A stretch of DNA of 58,680 nucleotides from Streptomyces sp. A0958 (GCF_004795035.1 NZ_SSBK01000039.1:1-58680); one strand, 5' to 3'. Positions 7,905 to 16,954 are shown, numbered from the stretch's first letter. Numbers and translations: made by a program. The notes: a model not told the origin generated them from the letters alone.

Positions 7905-8579
7905 TCACGCCGGCCGGCGGCGGCGCAGCGGGGACAGCAGGCGGTCGACGCCCACCAGGACCGCTTCCACCAGCAGGGCGAGCACGGCGACCAGCAGCGC
8001 CCCCGCGACCACCTGCGGGGTGTCGTACGTGTTGAACCCGGCGGTGATGATGCGGCCGAGGCCGCCCTGCCCGACCATGGCGGCGATCGTCGCCGTGGCC
8101 ACGACCTGGACCGCGGCCGACCGCAGCCCGGTCATGATGAGCGGGTAGGCCAGCGGAAGCTCGACGCGCAGGAAGAGCTGACCGCCCGACATGCCCATCC
8201 CGCGCGCGGCCTCCGCCACCGAACGGTCCACCTCCGTCATCCCGACGTAGGCGTTGGTCAGCAGCGGCGGCACGGCGAACAGCACCAGGGCGATGATCGT
8301 CGGTGTGTATCCGGTGTTGCGCAGCGGCGAGACCATGAAGAGGGCCAGGACCGCGAAGACGGGGATCGCCCGACCCACGTTGGCCAGGTTGACCGCGAGC
8401 GCGCCGCCCTTGCCCATGTGGCCCAGGTAGAGCGCGAGGGGCAGGGCGATGGCGCAGGACAGGACGAGCGCCACGCCGCTGACGTACAGGTGCTCACCGA
8501 GCCGGTGGGCGACCCCGCTCTCGCCCGACCAGTTGGCGCCGGTGGTGAGCCAGGTCCATGCCTCGCCGAGAACTCCCAT
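7905..8579 (-). CDS. Osmoprotectant ABC transporter permease (OpuCD-like)
   Basis: The protein is 224 residues from the ATG at 8579, with five or six membrane helices. The BPD-type EAA loop is VAEAARGMGMSGGQLFLRVELPLAYPLIMTGLR. It starts two bases after the stop of the other permease, which implies translational coupling, and is followed by the binding-protein gene. A much longer same-frame reading extends through the neighbouring permease but has no domain support. Confidence 0.9.
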   Translation of the reverse strand: MGVLGEAWTWLTTGANWSGESGVAHRLGEHLYVSGVALVLSCAIALPLALYLGHMGKGGALAVNLANVGRAIPVFAVLALFMVSPLRNTGYTPTIIALVLFAVPPLLTNAYVGMTEVDRSVAEAARGMGMSGGQLFLRVELPLAYPLIMTGLRSAAVQVVATATIAAMVGQGGLGRIITAGFNTYDTPQVVAGALLVAVLALLVEAVLVGVDRLLSPLRRRRPA

Positions 8580-8581
8580 GG

Positions 8582-9295
8582 TCAGACCGCCTTCGCCGGG
8601 CCGGGCGCGCCCGCGCCGCCGTGCGTGGCGCGTATACGGGTCCAGGGGGTGAGCAGCCGCTGCAGGCCGAGCAGCAGCAGGTCGGCGACGACCGCGAGCA
8701 GCACGCAGAGCACCGAGGCGGCCAGCACCTGGGCCTTGAAGAAGCTGGGCAGCGCGTCCTGGATGAGGTTGCCCAGGCCGCCCCGGCCGACGATCGAACC
8801 GACCGTCGTCAGCGCGATGGTGGACACCGTGGCGATGCGTATCCCCGCCATCAGCGCGGGGAGCGCGAGCGGCAGTTCCACCTCCCACAGCAGGCGGGCC
8901 GGCCCGTACCCCATGCCGTGCGCGGCCTCCTTCGCCTCCTGCGGGACCGCTTCGAGACCGGCGAGGATGTTGCGCACGAGAATGGTCAGCGAATACAGCA
9001 CGAGCCCGGTGACCACGAGCGCCGCCGAGAGCCCGAACAGGGGCAGCAGGAGCGAGAACATCGCGAGCGAGGGCACGGTGTAGAGCACCGTCGTCAGCCC
9101 GAGCACCGGTCCGGCGAAACGCCGGCTGCGGCGCGCGAGGAGCGCCAGCGGGAAGGCCACGGCCACCCCGATCACGACCGAGACGGCGGTGATCCAGATG
9201 TGCTGGACCGTCGCGTCCGTCAACTCGTGGCTGCGGGAACGGAGGTACTCCCCGCAGATCCAGTCGTTCGTCACCAGGCAGCTCTGTCCGGCCAT
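8582..9295 (-). CDS. Osmoprotectant ABC transporter permease (OpuCB-like)
   Basis: The protein is 237 residues from the ATG at 9295 (MAGQSCLVTNDW); a GTG four codons upstream is possible but sits on the purine-rich ribosome site. Five or six membrane helices are visible. The EAA loop is AKEAAHGMGYGPARLLWEVELPLALPALMAGIR. It is the first gene of the permease-permease-binding protein operon, which runs away from the divergent ATPase gene. Confidence 0.9.
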   Translation of the reverse strand: MAGQSCLVTNDWICGEYLRSRSHELTDATVQHIWITAVSVVIGVAVAFPLALLARRSRRFAGPVLGLTTVLYTVPSLAMFSLLLPLFGLSAALVVTGLVLYSLTILVRNILAGLEAVPQEAKEAAHGMGYGPARLLWEVELPLALPALMAGIRIATVSTIALTTVGSIVGRGGLGNLIQDALPSFFKAQVLAASVLCVLLAVVADLLLLGLQRLLTPWTRIRATHGGAGAPGPAKAV

Positions 9296-9426
9296 CCGTC
9301 CCCCCACCTCCCGATTGCCCTCTCGTACTGATGTCCGGCGAGCCTATCCTCGACCACTGACAATCGCCGAGGCCGTTGTATTCCAGCAACATGTCCTTCA
9401 CAGAACACGCGCGACAATGGGGAACC

Positions 9427-10614
9427 ATGATCCGTTTCGAGCACGTCACCAAGCGGTATGCGGACGGCACCACCGCCGTCGACGACCTTTCCTTCGAGGT
9501 CGCCGAGGGTGAGCTGGTCACGCTCGTCGGACCGTCGGGCTGCGGCAAGACGACCACCATGAAGATGGTGAACCGGCTGATCGAACCGACCGAGGGCCGG
9601 ATATTCCTCGACGGGGACGACATATCCGCCGTCGACCCCGTCCAACTGCGCCGCCGTATCGGCTATGTGATCCAGCAAGTCGGCCTCTTCCCGCACAAGA
9701 CGGTCCTGGAGAACACCGCGACCGTTCCCCATCTCCTCGGCTGGAAACGCGGAAAGGGCCGCGCCCGCGCCGCCGAGCTCCTCGATCTGGTCGGACTCGA
9801 CCCTTCCATTTATGGCGACCGATATCCGGAACAGCTGTCCGGCGGCCAGCGCCAGCGCGTCGGCGTGGCCCGGGCACTCGCCGCCGACCCGCCGGTCCTG
9901 CTGATGGACGAACCTTTCGGCGCGGTCGACCCGGTCGTGCGCGAGCACCTTCAGAACGAATTCCTGAAACTCCAGGAACAGGTCCGAAAAACCATCCTGT
10001 TCGTCACGCACGACATCGAGGAGGCCGTCCGGCTCGGCGACCGCATCGCCGTCTACGGGCAGGGCTCGATCGAGCAGTTCGACTCCCCCGCCACCGTGCT
10101 CGGCGCCCCCGCCACCGGCTACGTCGCGGACTTCGTCGGCGCGGACCGCGGCCTCAAGCGGCTCTCGGTCACCCCCGTCGAGGAGAGCGACCTCGACCAC
10201 CCGCCGGTCGTCCACCTGGACGACCCGCTGGCCGCCGCCACCGAACGGCTGCGCGCGGAGGGCGCCCGCTGGGCGGTGGTCCTGGACGGCGAGGACCACC
10301 TGCACGGCTGGATTCCCGCCGACGACGCGCGCACCGGCGGCAAGGGCACCGTCCGCGACCACGCCCGCCGCATGGAGGCGTGGCTCCCCCTCGGCGCCCC
10401 GCTGAAACAGGCCTTCGCCACCATGCTCCAGCACGACGCCGGCTGGATCGCCGTCATCGACGAGGCGGGCGAGGGCCGGTTCCTGGGCGTGCTCACCCCC
10501 GCCCGCCTCCACGAGGCGCTGCGCCGCTCGGTCGGCGCGGACGGCCGCTCGGTGTCCCGCGCCGAGGTGGCCGTCGAGAGCGTGACGGGCGTGGCGGAGA
10601 CCGCGGCGACCTGA
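9427..10614 (+). CDS. Osmoprotectant ABC transporter ATPase with CBS-type C-terminal region (OpuCA/ProV-like)
   Basis: The protein is 395 residues from the ATG at 9427 (MIRFEHVTKRYADG). It has Walker A GPSGCGKTT, the Q-loop VIQQVGLFPHK, signature LSGGQRQR, Walker B VLLMDEPFG and the H-loop VTHD. The C-terminal 130 residues resemble the paired CBS modules of OpuCA/ProV ATPases (LDDPLAAATERL... and GRFLGVLTPARL), which in that family sense ionic strength. It is divergent from the permease and binding-protein genes and shares a promoter region of about 130 bases with them. Confidence 0.92.
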   Translation: MIRFEHVTKRYADGTTAVDDLSFEVAEGELVTLVGPSGCGKTTTMKMVNRLIEPTEGRIFLDGDDISAVDPVQLRRRIGYVIQQVGLFPHKTVLENTATVPHLLGWKRGKGRARAAELLDLVGLDPSIYGDRYPEQLSGGQRQRVGVARALAADPPVLLMDEPFGAVDPVVREHLQNEFLKLQEQVRKTILFVTHDIEEAVRLGDRIAVYGQGSIEQFDSPATVLGAPATGYVADFVGADRGLKRLSVTPVEESDLDHPPVVHLDDPLAAATERLRAEGARWAVVLDGEDHLHGWIPADDARTGGKGTVRDHARRMEAWLPLGAPLKQAFATMLQHDAGWIAVIDEAGEGRFLGVLTPARLHEALRRSVGADGRSVSRAEVAVESVTGVAETAAT

Positions 10615-10624
10615 GGCGGCCCCG

Positions 10625-11746
10625 TCAGCTCTCGCTGAGCCGGCTGCTCAACCACTCCAGGGCGGCGGGGATCTCCCGGCGCCAGGTGTTGAAGTTGTGC
10701 CCGCCGCTGTCCAGCACGATCGAGGAGACCTGGGCCGGCTGCTTCACCTTGGCCAGGAACCGCCGCGTGTCGGCGTAGTTCGACTCGCCGTGGCGGGAAC
10801 TCGTCACCAGGAACGACGAGTCCGGCTGCGGCCGGTTGTCCAGCGTCCACAGCAGGTCGGCGCGGCGCCGCGCCCCCTCGTCGCCGTGGAAGAGGTCACC
10901 GGTCGTCGGGTCCTCGGCCGCCTTGTAGTACGCGGAGAGCCCCGCGCTCGCGGTGAACCTGTCCGGGTGGTGCAGCCCGATCTTCAGGGCGCAGTACCCC
11001 CCGGTCGAGTTGCCGATGACGCCCCAGTTGCGGGCGTGCTTGCCGACCCGGTATTCGGCCGAGATCGCCCGGGGCAGGTCCTCCGCGAAGAACGTCTCCG
11101 TCTTCGGGCCGCCCTCTATGTCCACGCACTCGGTGTCCCGCGGCGGCGCAAGCGTGGGGCGCATCATCACCAGGATCATCGGCTGCGCCCGTCCGGCCTT
11201 CACCCGGTCGAGTGCCGTACGCGGATAGCGCAGCCCCTTGATGAGGTTCTCCGAGGTGCCCGGGTACCCGGTGAGCACCAGGACCGCCGGGAACTTCCGC
11301 CGCGCGAAGGCCGGCTGGAAGTACTCCGGCGGCAGATACACGTACGCCGAACTCTCGATCCCCGAGTGCCGGCCCGCGACCACGACCTTGTCGATCCGGC
11401 CGCCCACCTCCGGCCGCCCACCACCCGGCACGTCCGGCCGCTGCGTCCCCACCCGCACGATGTTCTTCGCGGCCAGCGCCCCGGCGGCGTGGTCGGTGAC
11501 CACGCCCAGCTCCTGCTTGCGGCCGAGCAGGTCGGCCCAGGAGCCGTAGAACAGGAAGGAGTTGTTGGCCAGCAGGCCGACCGTCACGAACACCGCCACC
11601 TGGGTCGCCAGCAGCATCCCCACCCGGCCGAGCACCGCGGGTGCACTGCGCCGGGCGAGCCTCGGCCAGTACCAGATCGTGACGGAGAACAGCACGACGG
11701 CCAGCACGATCGCGACGATCAGCACTGCCTTGCCCGTAAGGCCCAT
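10625..11746 (-). CDS. Membrane-anchored alpha/beta-hydrolase, esterase D / antigen 85-like
   Basis: The protein is 373 residues. Two N-terminal membrane helices (AVLIVAIVLAVVLFSVTIWYW; VGMLLATQVAVFVTVGLL) precede an extracytoplasmic putative-esterase domain. The nucleophile elbow is GVIGNSTGGYCALKI; the catalytic His is probably in the C-terminal SGGHNFNTWR segment. Family members act as esterases or mycolyl-type acyltransferases. The substrate is unknown. The gene is divergent from the DUF2156 transferase at 11886, and both act at the membrane. Confidence 0.85.
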   Translation of the reverse strand: MGLTGKAVLIVAIVLAVVLFSVTIWYWPRLARRSAPAVLGRVGMLLATQVAVFVTVGLLANNSFLFYGSWADLLGRKQELGVVTDHAAGALAAKNIVRVGTQRPDVPGGGRPEVGGRIDKVVVAGRHSGIESSAYVYLPPEYFQPAFARRKFPAVLVLTGYPGTSENLIKGLRYPRTALDRVKAGRAQPMILVMMRPTLAPPRDTECVDIEGGPKTETFFAEDLPRAISAEYRVGKHARNWGVIGNSTGGYCALKIGLHHPDRFTASAGLSAYYKAAEDPTTGDLFHGDEGARRRADLLWTLDNRPQPDSSFLVTSSRHGESNYADTRRFLAKVKQPAQVSSIVLDSGGHNFNTWRREIPAALEWLSSRLSES

Positions 11747-11766
11747 GACCGGTGAACTTTCTGTAA

Positions 11767-11795
11767 GGAAATTTCCGGGTTGTGGGTGAACCCAC
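11767..11795. promoter_or_regulatory. Two palindromes in the intergenic region between esterase and transferase genes
   Basis: The perfect 10-bp palindrome GGAAATTTCC lies at 11767-11776 and the inverted repeat GTGGGT-ga-ACCCAC at 11782-11795. Both sit in the 139-base gap between two divergent genes and so could serve as operators for either promoter. No cognate regulator can be named from the sequence. Confidence 0.35.
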
Positions 11796-11885
11796 GGCCC
11801 GGAAGCCTCGTCCTAGAGGTCGCACATCGTCCGCAGGGCTCCGGCCGCCGGACTCCAGGAATCTCTCGCGGAACCACGGGAAGCG

Positions 11886-13727
11886 ATGTCTGTCACGCTA
11901 GATGGGGATAAATCAGGATCGGTTCCGGCCCGCGCACGCACGTTCGTGCGCGGCCCGAAGCCGGAAGCCGTGCCGGCGCTCGTCGGCACCGCCTGCGCCG
12001 CCGTCGGACTGATCGACGTCGCCGCCGGGGTCTTCCCACGGTTCCGGCACAGCCGCATGCACAGCCTGGCCGAAGTGCTGCCCGGCGCCCTCGGCCCCTT
12101 CGCCGCCGCCCTCTCACTGAGCGCCGGCCTCCTCCTGCTGCTCCTCGCCCACGGCCTCAAACGGCGCAAGCGGCGCGCGTGGCGGGCCGCCGTCGTCCTG
12201 CTCCCGGTCGGTGCGCTGGCCCAGTTCTCCTACCGGCACTCCGTCCTCGGCACCCTCGTGTCGCTGACGCTGTGTTACCTACTGGTACGTCACCGGAGCG
12301 AATTCGCCGCGCTCCCCGACCCGCGCAGCCGTTGGCGGGCCCTGGCCAACTTCGTACTGCTCGGCGCGGCGTCGCTCGGCCTGGGCCTGGTCATCGTCAG
12401 CGCCCACCCCCGCCGTCTCGTCGGCAACCCCAGCATCGCCGACCGCCTCCAGCACGTGCTGTACGGCCTGTTCGGCTTCGAGGGGCCCGTCGACTACGCC
12501 GGGGACACCTCCTGGACCGTGGCCTACTCGCTGGGCGCCCTCGGCCTGCTGACCGCCGTCACCACCATCTACCTGGCCTTCCGCCCCGAGCACCCGGCCG
12601 CCCGCCTCACCGAGGACGACGAGGCCCGGCTGCGCGCCCTGCTGGAGCGGCACGGCCGCCGCGACTCGCTCGGCCACTTCGCGCTCCGCCGCGACAAGGC
12701 CGTGGTCTTCTCACCCAGCGGCAAGGCCGCCGTCTGCTACCGCGTGGTCTCCGGCGTGATGCTGGCCAGCGGCGACCCGATCGGCGACGTGGAGGCCTGG
12801 CCCGGCGCCATCGAACGCTTCATGGACGAGGCACGGGCGCACTCCTGGGCCCCGGCCGTCATGGGCTGCAGCGAGACCGGCGGCGAGGTCTGGACCCGCG
12901 AGACCGGCCTGACCGCCCTCGAACTGGGCGACGAGGCGGTGGTGGACGTCGCGGATTTCTCCCTCGCCGGACGCGCGATGCGCAACGTACGCCAGATGGT
13001 CAAGCGCATCGAACGCGGCGGCTACGAGACCCGCGTCCGGCGCGTGGCCGACATCTCTGAGGCCGAACTCGCCCGCATCCGCCACGCCGCCGCCGACTGG
13101 CGCGGCACCGACACCGAACGCGGCTTCTCCATGGCCCTCGGCCGCATCGGCGACACCGCCGACCAGGACTGCTTCGTCGCCACCGCCCACAAGGCCGACG
13201 AACACAGCGCCGACTCCCCCCACGGCGACCTGAAGGCCGTACTCCACTTCGTCCCCTGGGGCACCGACGGCATGTCCCTCGACCTCATGCGCCGCGACCG
13301 GTCCGCCGACCCCGGCATGAACGAACTGCTCATCGTCGCCTCCCTCCAGGCCGCGCCCCGCCTCGGCATCGCCCGCGTCTCGCTGAACTTCGCGATGTTC
13401 CGCTCCGCCCTGGCCCGCGGCGAGAAACTGGGCGCCGGACCGGTCCTGCGGGTCTGGCGCGGGCTGCTGATCTTCCTCTCGCGCTGGTTCCAGATCGAGT
13501 CGCTGTACAAGTTCAACGCCAAGTTCCGCCCCCGCTGGGAGCCCCGCTTCGTGGTCTACCGCACCGCCCGCGACCTGCCCCGCATCTCGTTCGCCGCGAT
13601 GCAGGCCGAGGGCTTCGTGAACTTCGCGCTCCCCCGCCCCCTGGCCCGCCGCCTCCCCGTCGGCCCCCGCCGCCCCTGCGCCCATGTACCGCCTCAGGCC
13701 GGCGAACAGGGCGCCCGCGCGGCGTAG
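11886..13727 (+). CDS. MprF-like phosphatidylglycerol aminoacyltransferase (DUF2156)
   Basis: The protein is 613 residues. The N-terminal third has about six membrane helices, like the flippase-type end of MprF/LysX proteins. The C-terminal third is the DUF2156 GNAT-type transferase (KAVVFSPSGKAAVCYRVVSGVMLASGDPIG; the LDLMRRD segment; NELLIVASLQAAP; ESLYKFNAKFRPRWEPRFVVYR). Family members move an amino acid from aminoacyl-tRNA to phosphatidylglycerol, which lowers membrane charge and protects against cationic peptides. There is no fused lysyl-tRNA synthetase, unlike LysX. The amino acid used cannot be told. Confidence 0.88.
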   Translation: MSVTLDGDKSGSVPARARTFVRGPKPEAVPALVGTACAAVGLIDVAAGVFPRFRHSRMHSLAEVLPGALGPFAAALSLSAGLLLLLLAHGLKRRKRRAWRAAVVLLPVGALAQFSYRHSVLGTLVSLTLCYLLVRHRSEFAALPDPRSRWRALANFVLLGAASLGLGLVIVSAHPRRLVGNPSIADRLQHVLYGLFGFEGPVDYAGDTSWTVAYSLGALGLLTAVTTIYLAFRPEHPAARLTEDDEARLRALLERHGRRDSLGHFALRRDKAVVFSPSGKAAVCYRVVSGVMLASGDPIGDVEAWPGAIERFMDEARAHSWAPAVMGCSETGGEVWTRETGLTALELGDEAVVDVADFSLAGRAMRNVRQMVKRIERGGYETRVRRVADISEAELARIRHAAADWRGTDTERGFSMALGRIGDTADQDCFVATAHKADEHSADSPHGDLKAVLHFVPWGTDGMSLDLMRRDRSADPGMNELLIVASLQAAPRLGIARVSLNFAMFRSALARGEKLGAGPVLRVWRGLLIFLSRWFQIESLYKFNAKFRPRWEPRFVVYRTARDLPRISFAAMQAEGFVNFALPRPLARRLPVGPRRPCAHVPPQAGEQGARAA

Positions 13728-13757
13728 AGGCAGCCCGTACGGGCCTACGCTGGTCGT

Positions 13758-14615
13758 ATGAGTACGTTGCGTGGACGAGGCACGGTCCAGGGTCTGCCGG
13801 AGTGGGACCGCTGCGCGGTCATGGGTGTCGTCAACGTGACCCCCGACTCCTTCTCCGACGGGGGCCGCTGGTTCGACACCACGACGGCCGTCAAGCACGG
13901 CCTCGACCTGGTCGGCGAGGGCGCCGACCTGGTCGACGTCGGCGGCGAGTCGACCCGGCCCGGCGCCAGCCGGGTGGACGAGACCGAGGAGCTGCGCCGG
14001 GTGATCCCGGTGGTCCGCGGCCTGGCCTCGGAAGGGGTCACGGTCTCCGTCGACACCATGCGGGCCCGCGTCGCCGAGCAGGCGATCGCCGCCGGCGCGG
14101 TCCTGGTCAACGACGTGAGCGGCGGCCAGGCCGACCCGGACATGGTCCCGGTCGTCGCCGCGGCCCGGGCCCCCTTCGTCGTCATGCACTGGCGCGGCTT
14201 CAGCGAGTCGATGAACAGCCGGGCGGTGTACGGGGACGTGGTCGCCGAGGTCGTCGAGGAGCTGAAGGCCCGGATGGACGCGGTGATCGCCGGCGGCGTC
14301 GCCCCGGAACGCCTCGTGGTCGACCCCGGGCTCGGCTTCGCCAAGGACGCCGCCCACGACCTCGCGCTCCTCGCCCGGCTGGACGCGCTGCACGCCCTCG
14401 GCCGGCCCCTCCTGGTCGCCGCCTCCCGCAAGCGGTTCCTCGGCCACGTACTGGCCGGCGAGGGCGGCCCGCCGCCCGCCCGCGAGCGCGACGCGGCCAC
14501 CGCCGCCGTCTCCGCGCTCTCCGCCCGGGCCGGCGCCTGGGCCGTCCGCGTCCACGAGGTGCGGGCCACCGCAGACGCCGTACGGGTCGCCCGCGCCATC
14601 GAGGGAGCCGCGTGA
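13758..14615 (+). CDS. folP: Dihydropteroate synthase
   Basis: The protein is 285 residues. It joins para-aminobenzoate to the pterin pyrophosphate in folate synthesis. The DHPS signatures are clear: VMGVVNVTPDSFSDGG near the start, GADLVDVGGESTRPGA, VSVDTMRA, VNDVSGG, and VDPGLGFAKD toward the end. It begins the + strand folate run and overlaps the next gene by four bases (GTGA). Confidence 0.95.
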   Translation: MSTLRGRGTVQGLPEWDRCAVMGVVNVTPDSFSDGGRWFDTTTAVKHGLDLVGEGADLVDVGGESTRPGASRVDETEELRRVIPVVRGLASEGVTVSVDTMRARVAEQAIAAGAVLVNDVSGGQADPDMVPVVAAARAPFVVMHWRGFSESMNSRAVYGDVVAEVVEELKARMDAVIAGGVAPERLVVDPGLGFAKDAAHDLALLARLDALHALGRPLLVAASRKRFLGHVLAGEGGPPPARERDAATAAVSALSARAGAWAVRVHEVRATADAVRVARAIEGAA

Positions 14616-15094
14616 GCGAGCCGAGGGACGACCACGCCGCCGCGGCCGCCGACATCGCCGCCGTCGAACAGGCCCACACCGCCTTCTACGAGGCCCTGGA
14701 GCAGGGCGACCTCGAAGCGCTGACCGCCCTCTGGCTGCCCGGCGAGGACCTCACGGTCTCCTGCGTCCACCCCGGCTGGCCGGTGCTCAGCGGGCGCGGC
14801 GAGGTGCTGCGCAGCTACGCGCTGATCATGGCGAACACCGAGTACATCCAGTTCTTCCTGACCGACGTCGGCGTCTCCATGACGGGCGACACCGCGCTGG
14901 TGACCTGCACCGAGAACATCCTCAGCGGGGGCCCCGCCGAGGAGGGAAGCTCGCTCGGCCCGCTCGTCGGGCAGCTCGTGGTCGCCACGAACGTGTTCCG
15001 CCGCACGCCGGACGGCTGGAAGCTCTGGTCCCACCACGGTTCGCCCGTACTGGCCGAAACCGGTGAGGAAGAGGACGAAGAGACCCCGTCCTGA
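14612..15094 (+). CDS. NTF2-like (SnoaL/DUF4440-type) small protein in the folate cluster
   Basis: The protein is 160 residues from the GTG at 14612, which overlaps the folP stop, implying translational coupling. The cone-shaped NTF2 fold pattern is visible: AHTAFYEALEQGDLEALTALWLPG, then SGRGEVLRSYALIM, and the C-terminal strand pair TNVFRRTPDGWKLWSHHGSP. The C-terminus is acidic. Members may be enzymes or binding proteins; no catalytic set is evident, so its role in folate synthesis is unknown. Confidence 0.85.
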   Translation: MSEPRDDHAAAAADIAAVEQAHTAFYEALEQGDLEALTALWLPGEDLTVSCVHPGWPVLSGRGEVLRSYALIMANTEYIQFFLTDVGVSMTGDTALVTCTENILSGGPAEEGSSLGPLVGQLVVATNVFRRTPDGWKLWSHHGSPVLAETGEEEDEETPS

Positions 15095-15304
15095 GCGGCC
15101 CCTGCCCGAATCGGGCGCCAAAGCCGGCCCATCGGGATTGGAACCGGCCACATCGGGGTATCAGCGGCTATCTGTTCCGTGCCCGCACGCCCGAGCCCCC
15201 GCGGGGGAGGGCTGTCGGTGCTCGCAGGTAGATTCGAAATCGGGTACCCGGCCGCCCGCACGCGGCCCCGTGCCCTACGACCAACGACAGCAGGAGTGAT
15301 TCGC

Positions 15305-15664
15305 GTGGATCGTGTCGCGCTGCGCGGCCTCAAGGCCCGAGGGCACCATGGCGTCTTCCCCCGGGAACGGGAAGAGGGACAGACGTTCATCGTGGACCTG
15401 GTGCTCGGCCTCGACACCCGCCCCGCGGCAGCCGCCGACGACCTGACGAAGACCGTGCACTACGGCGTGGTCGCGGAAGAGGCCGTCGAAGTGGTCCGGG
15501 GCGAACCGGTCGACCTGATCGAGACGCTCGCGGAGCGCATCGCCCAGCAGTGCCTGAAGCACGACGGCGTCGAGGAGGTGGAGGTCGTGGTGCACAAGCC
15601 GGACGCGCCCATCACCGTTCCCTTCGACGACGTCACCATCACCATCACCCGGAGCCGAGCATGA
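15305..15664 (+). CDS. folB: Dihydroneopterin aldolase
   Basis: The protein is 119 residues from the GTG at 15305, preceded by AGGAG at good spacing. It cleaves dihydroneopterin to hydroxymethyl-dihydropterin. It has the family motifs ALRGLKARGHHGVFPREREEGQ, the HYGVV strand, LIETLAERIA and the C-terminal VHKPDAPI. Its stop overlaps the folK start (ATGA). Confidence 0.95.
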   Translation: MDRVALRGLKARGHHGVFPREREEGQTFIVDLVLGLDTRPAAAADDLTKTVHYGVVAEEAVEVVRGEPVDLIETLAERIAQQCLKHDGVEEVEVVVHKPDAPITVPFDDVTITITRSRA

Positions 15665-16272
15665 CTGCATTTTCTACCGAGGGGCAGAGCGACCCGACCG
15701 TACAGCCGGTGCCCGCCTCCGTGGTCGAGCAGGTGGACGCGGCGGACATCACCCTCTCCAACCCCAAACTCGCCGTGCTCTCCCTCGGCGCCAACCTGGG
15801 CAACCGCCTGGAGACCCTTCAGGGCGCGATCGACGCCCTGGAGGACACGCCCGGCCTCCGGGTCAAGGCGGTCTCCCCCGTATACGAGACGGAGCCCTGG
15901 GGCGTCGACCCCGGCTCCCAGCCGTCGTACTTCAACGCGGTGATCGTCGTGAAGACGACCCTGCCCCCGTCCTCCCTGCTGGAGCGCGGCCAGGCCATCG
16001 AGGAAGCCTTCGAACGGGTCCGCGAGGAGCGCTGGGGACCGCGCACCATCGACGTCGACATCGTCGCGTACGCCGACGTGGTCTCCGACGACCCCGTGCT
16101 CACGCTGCCCCATCCCCGGGCCCGGGAGCGCGCCTTCGTCCTCGCCCCGTGGCACGACGTGGACCCCGAGGCCCAGCTCCCCGGCCTCGGCCCGGTCGCC
16201 GATCTGCTGACCGGTGTCGGACGCGGCGGCGTGCTCCCCCGGGCCGACCTGGAACTCCGGCTGCCCGAGTAG
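15661..16272 (+). CDS. folK: 6-hydroxymethyl-7,8-dihydropterin pyrophosphokinase
   Basis: The protein is 203 residues. It pyrophosphorylates the FolB product, making the substrate of FolP. It has VLSLGANLGNRLETL, VYETEPWG, FNAVIVV and the HPPK signature ERWGPRTIDVDIV, then LPHPRARERAFVLAP. An extra N-terminal stretch of about 35 residues before the domain is usual in Streptomyces. It is translationally coupled to folB. Confidence 0.95.
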   Translation: MTAFSTEGQSDPTVQPVPASVVEQVDAADITLSNPKLAVLSLGANLGNRLETLQGAIDALEDTPGLRVKAVSPVYETEPWGVDPGSQPSYFNAVIVVKTTLPPSSLLERGQAIEEAFERVREERWGPRTIDVDIVAYADVVSDDPVLTLPHPRARERAFVLAPWHDVDPEAQLPGLGPVADLLTGVGRGGVLPRADLELRLPE

Positions 16273-16330
16273 TCGTTAGGCTCACAGAAGACAGCAGGAC
16301 GATCACAGGCGGCGGAAGGCGGCTCACCCG

Positions 16331-16813
16331 GTGAAGCAACTACGGCTCGGAGTCCTGGCCGGCCTCTTCGCCGCCGCCGGCATCCTCTCCTGGGGCGCCG
16401 CCCGCCTCTGGGACTCCTTCGGCACCCTGCCCAGCGTCCCGCTGGCCGCGCCCATCGTGCTCGCGGTGATCGCCGTCGTCCTGCTGGCCACGGCCCTGTC
16501 CATCCGCTCCCGGCTTCGCGCCCAGCGCGAGCGCCGGCCGGGCGCGAAGGGCGTCGAGCCCCTGATGGCGGCCCGCGCCCTGGTCTTCGCCCAGGCCAGC
16601 GCCCTCGTCGTCGCCCTGGTCACCGGGATGTATGGCGGCACGGGCGTCTTCCTGCTCGGCTCCCTCGACATCCCGCCCCGCCGCGACCAGGCCATCTACG
16701 CCGGCTTCGCGGTCCTCGCCGGCATCGCCGTCATCGCCGCCGCCCTCTTCCTGGAACACGTCTGCAAGCTCCCGGACGACAAGGACGACAACACGGGCGC
16801 GGCAGCGGCGTAG
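16331..16813 (+). CDS. DUF3180 family membrane protein
   Basis: The protein is 160 residues from a GTG start, with four predicted membrane helices near residues 5-25, 37-57, 80-100 and 118-140. DUF3180 genes regularly follow folK in actinobacteria. The function is unknown. The conserved-looking loop ARALVFAQASALVVALVTGMYGG supports the family call. It is convergent with folE. Confidence 0.85.
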   Translation: MKQLRLGVLAGLFAAAGILSWGAARLWDSFGTLPSVPLAAPIVLAVIAVVLLATALSIRSRLRAQRERRPGAKGVEPLMAARALVFAQASALVVALVTGMYGGTGVFLLGSLDIPPRRDQAIYAGFAVLAGIAVIAAALFLEHVCKLPDDKDDNTGAAAA

Positions 16814-16871
16814 GGGCGGGGCGGGCGGGGCGGGCGGGGCGGAGCCCGGAAAGGCCCGGCACGCCGCCTCT

Positions 16872-16954
16872 GTCAGGGCGTCAGGGCGTCAGGGCGTCAG
16901 GGCGTCAGGGCGTCAGCGCGCCAGGGCGTCAGCGCGCCAGGGCGTCAGCGCGCC
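16872..16954. repeat. 8-bp tandem repeat running into the folE stop codon
   Basis: Five perfect copies of gtcagggc at 16872-16911 are followed by alternating gtcagcgc and gccagggc units to 16954. The folE stop (TCA on the plus strand at 16945-16947) and its last two codons are made by the array. Every gtcag-type unit carries TGA on the folE strand, and because 8 is not a multiple of 3 the stops fall in all three frames. A short ggggcgggc-type repeat precedes it from about 16814. Confidence 0.9.

Noticed and set aside
7905..9623. A 572-residue minus-strand frame spanning both permease genes
   Set aside because: Only the part from 8579 is a permease; the upstream part is the shadow of the other permease in a different frame.
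16872..16954. Regular short repeats, considered as a CRISPR array
   Set aside because: The units are contiguous 8-mers without spacers and no cas genes are present.
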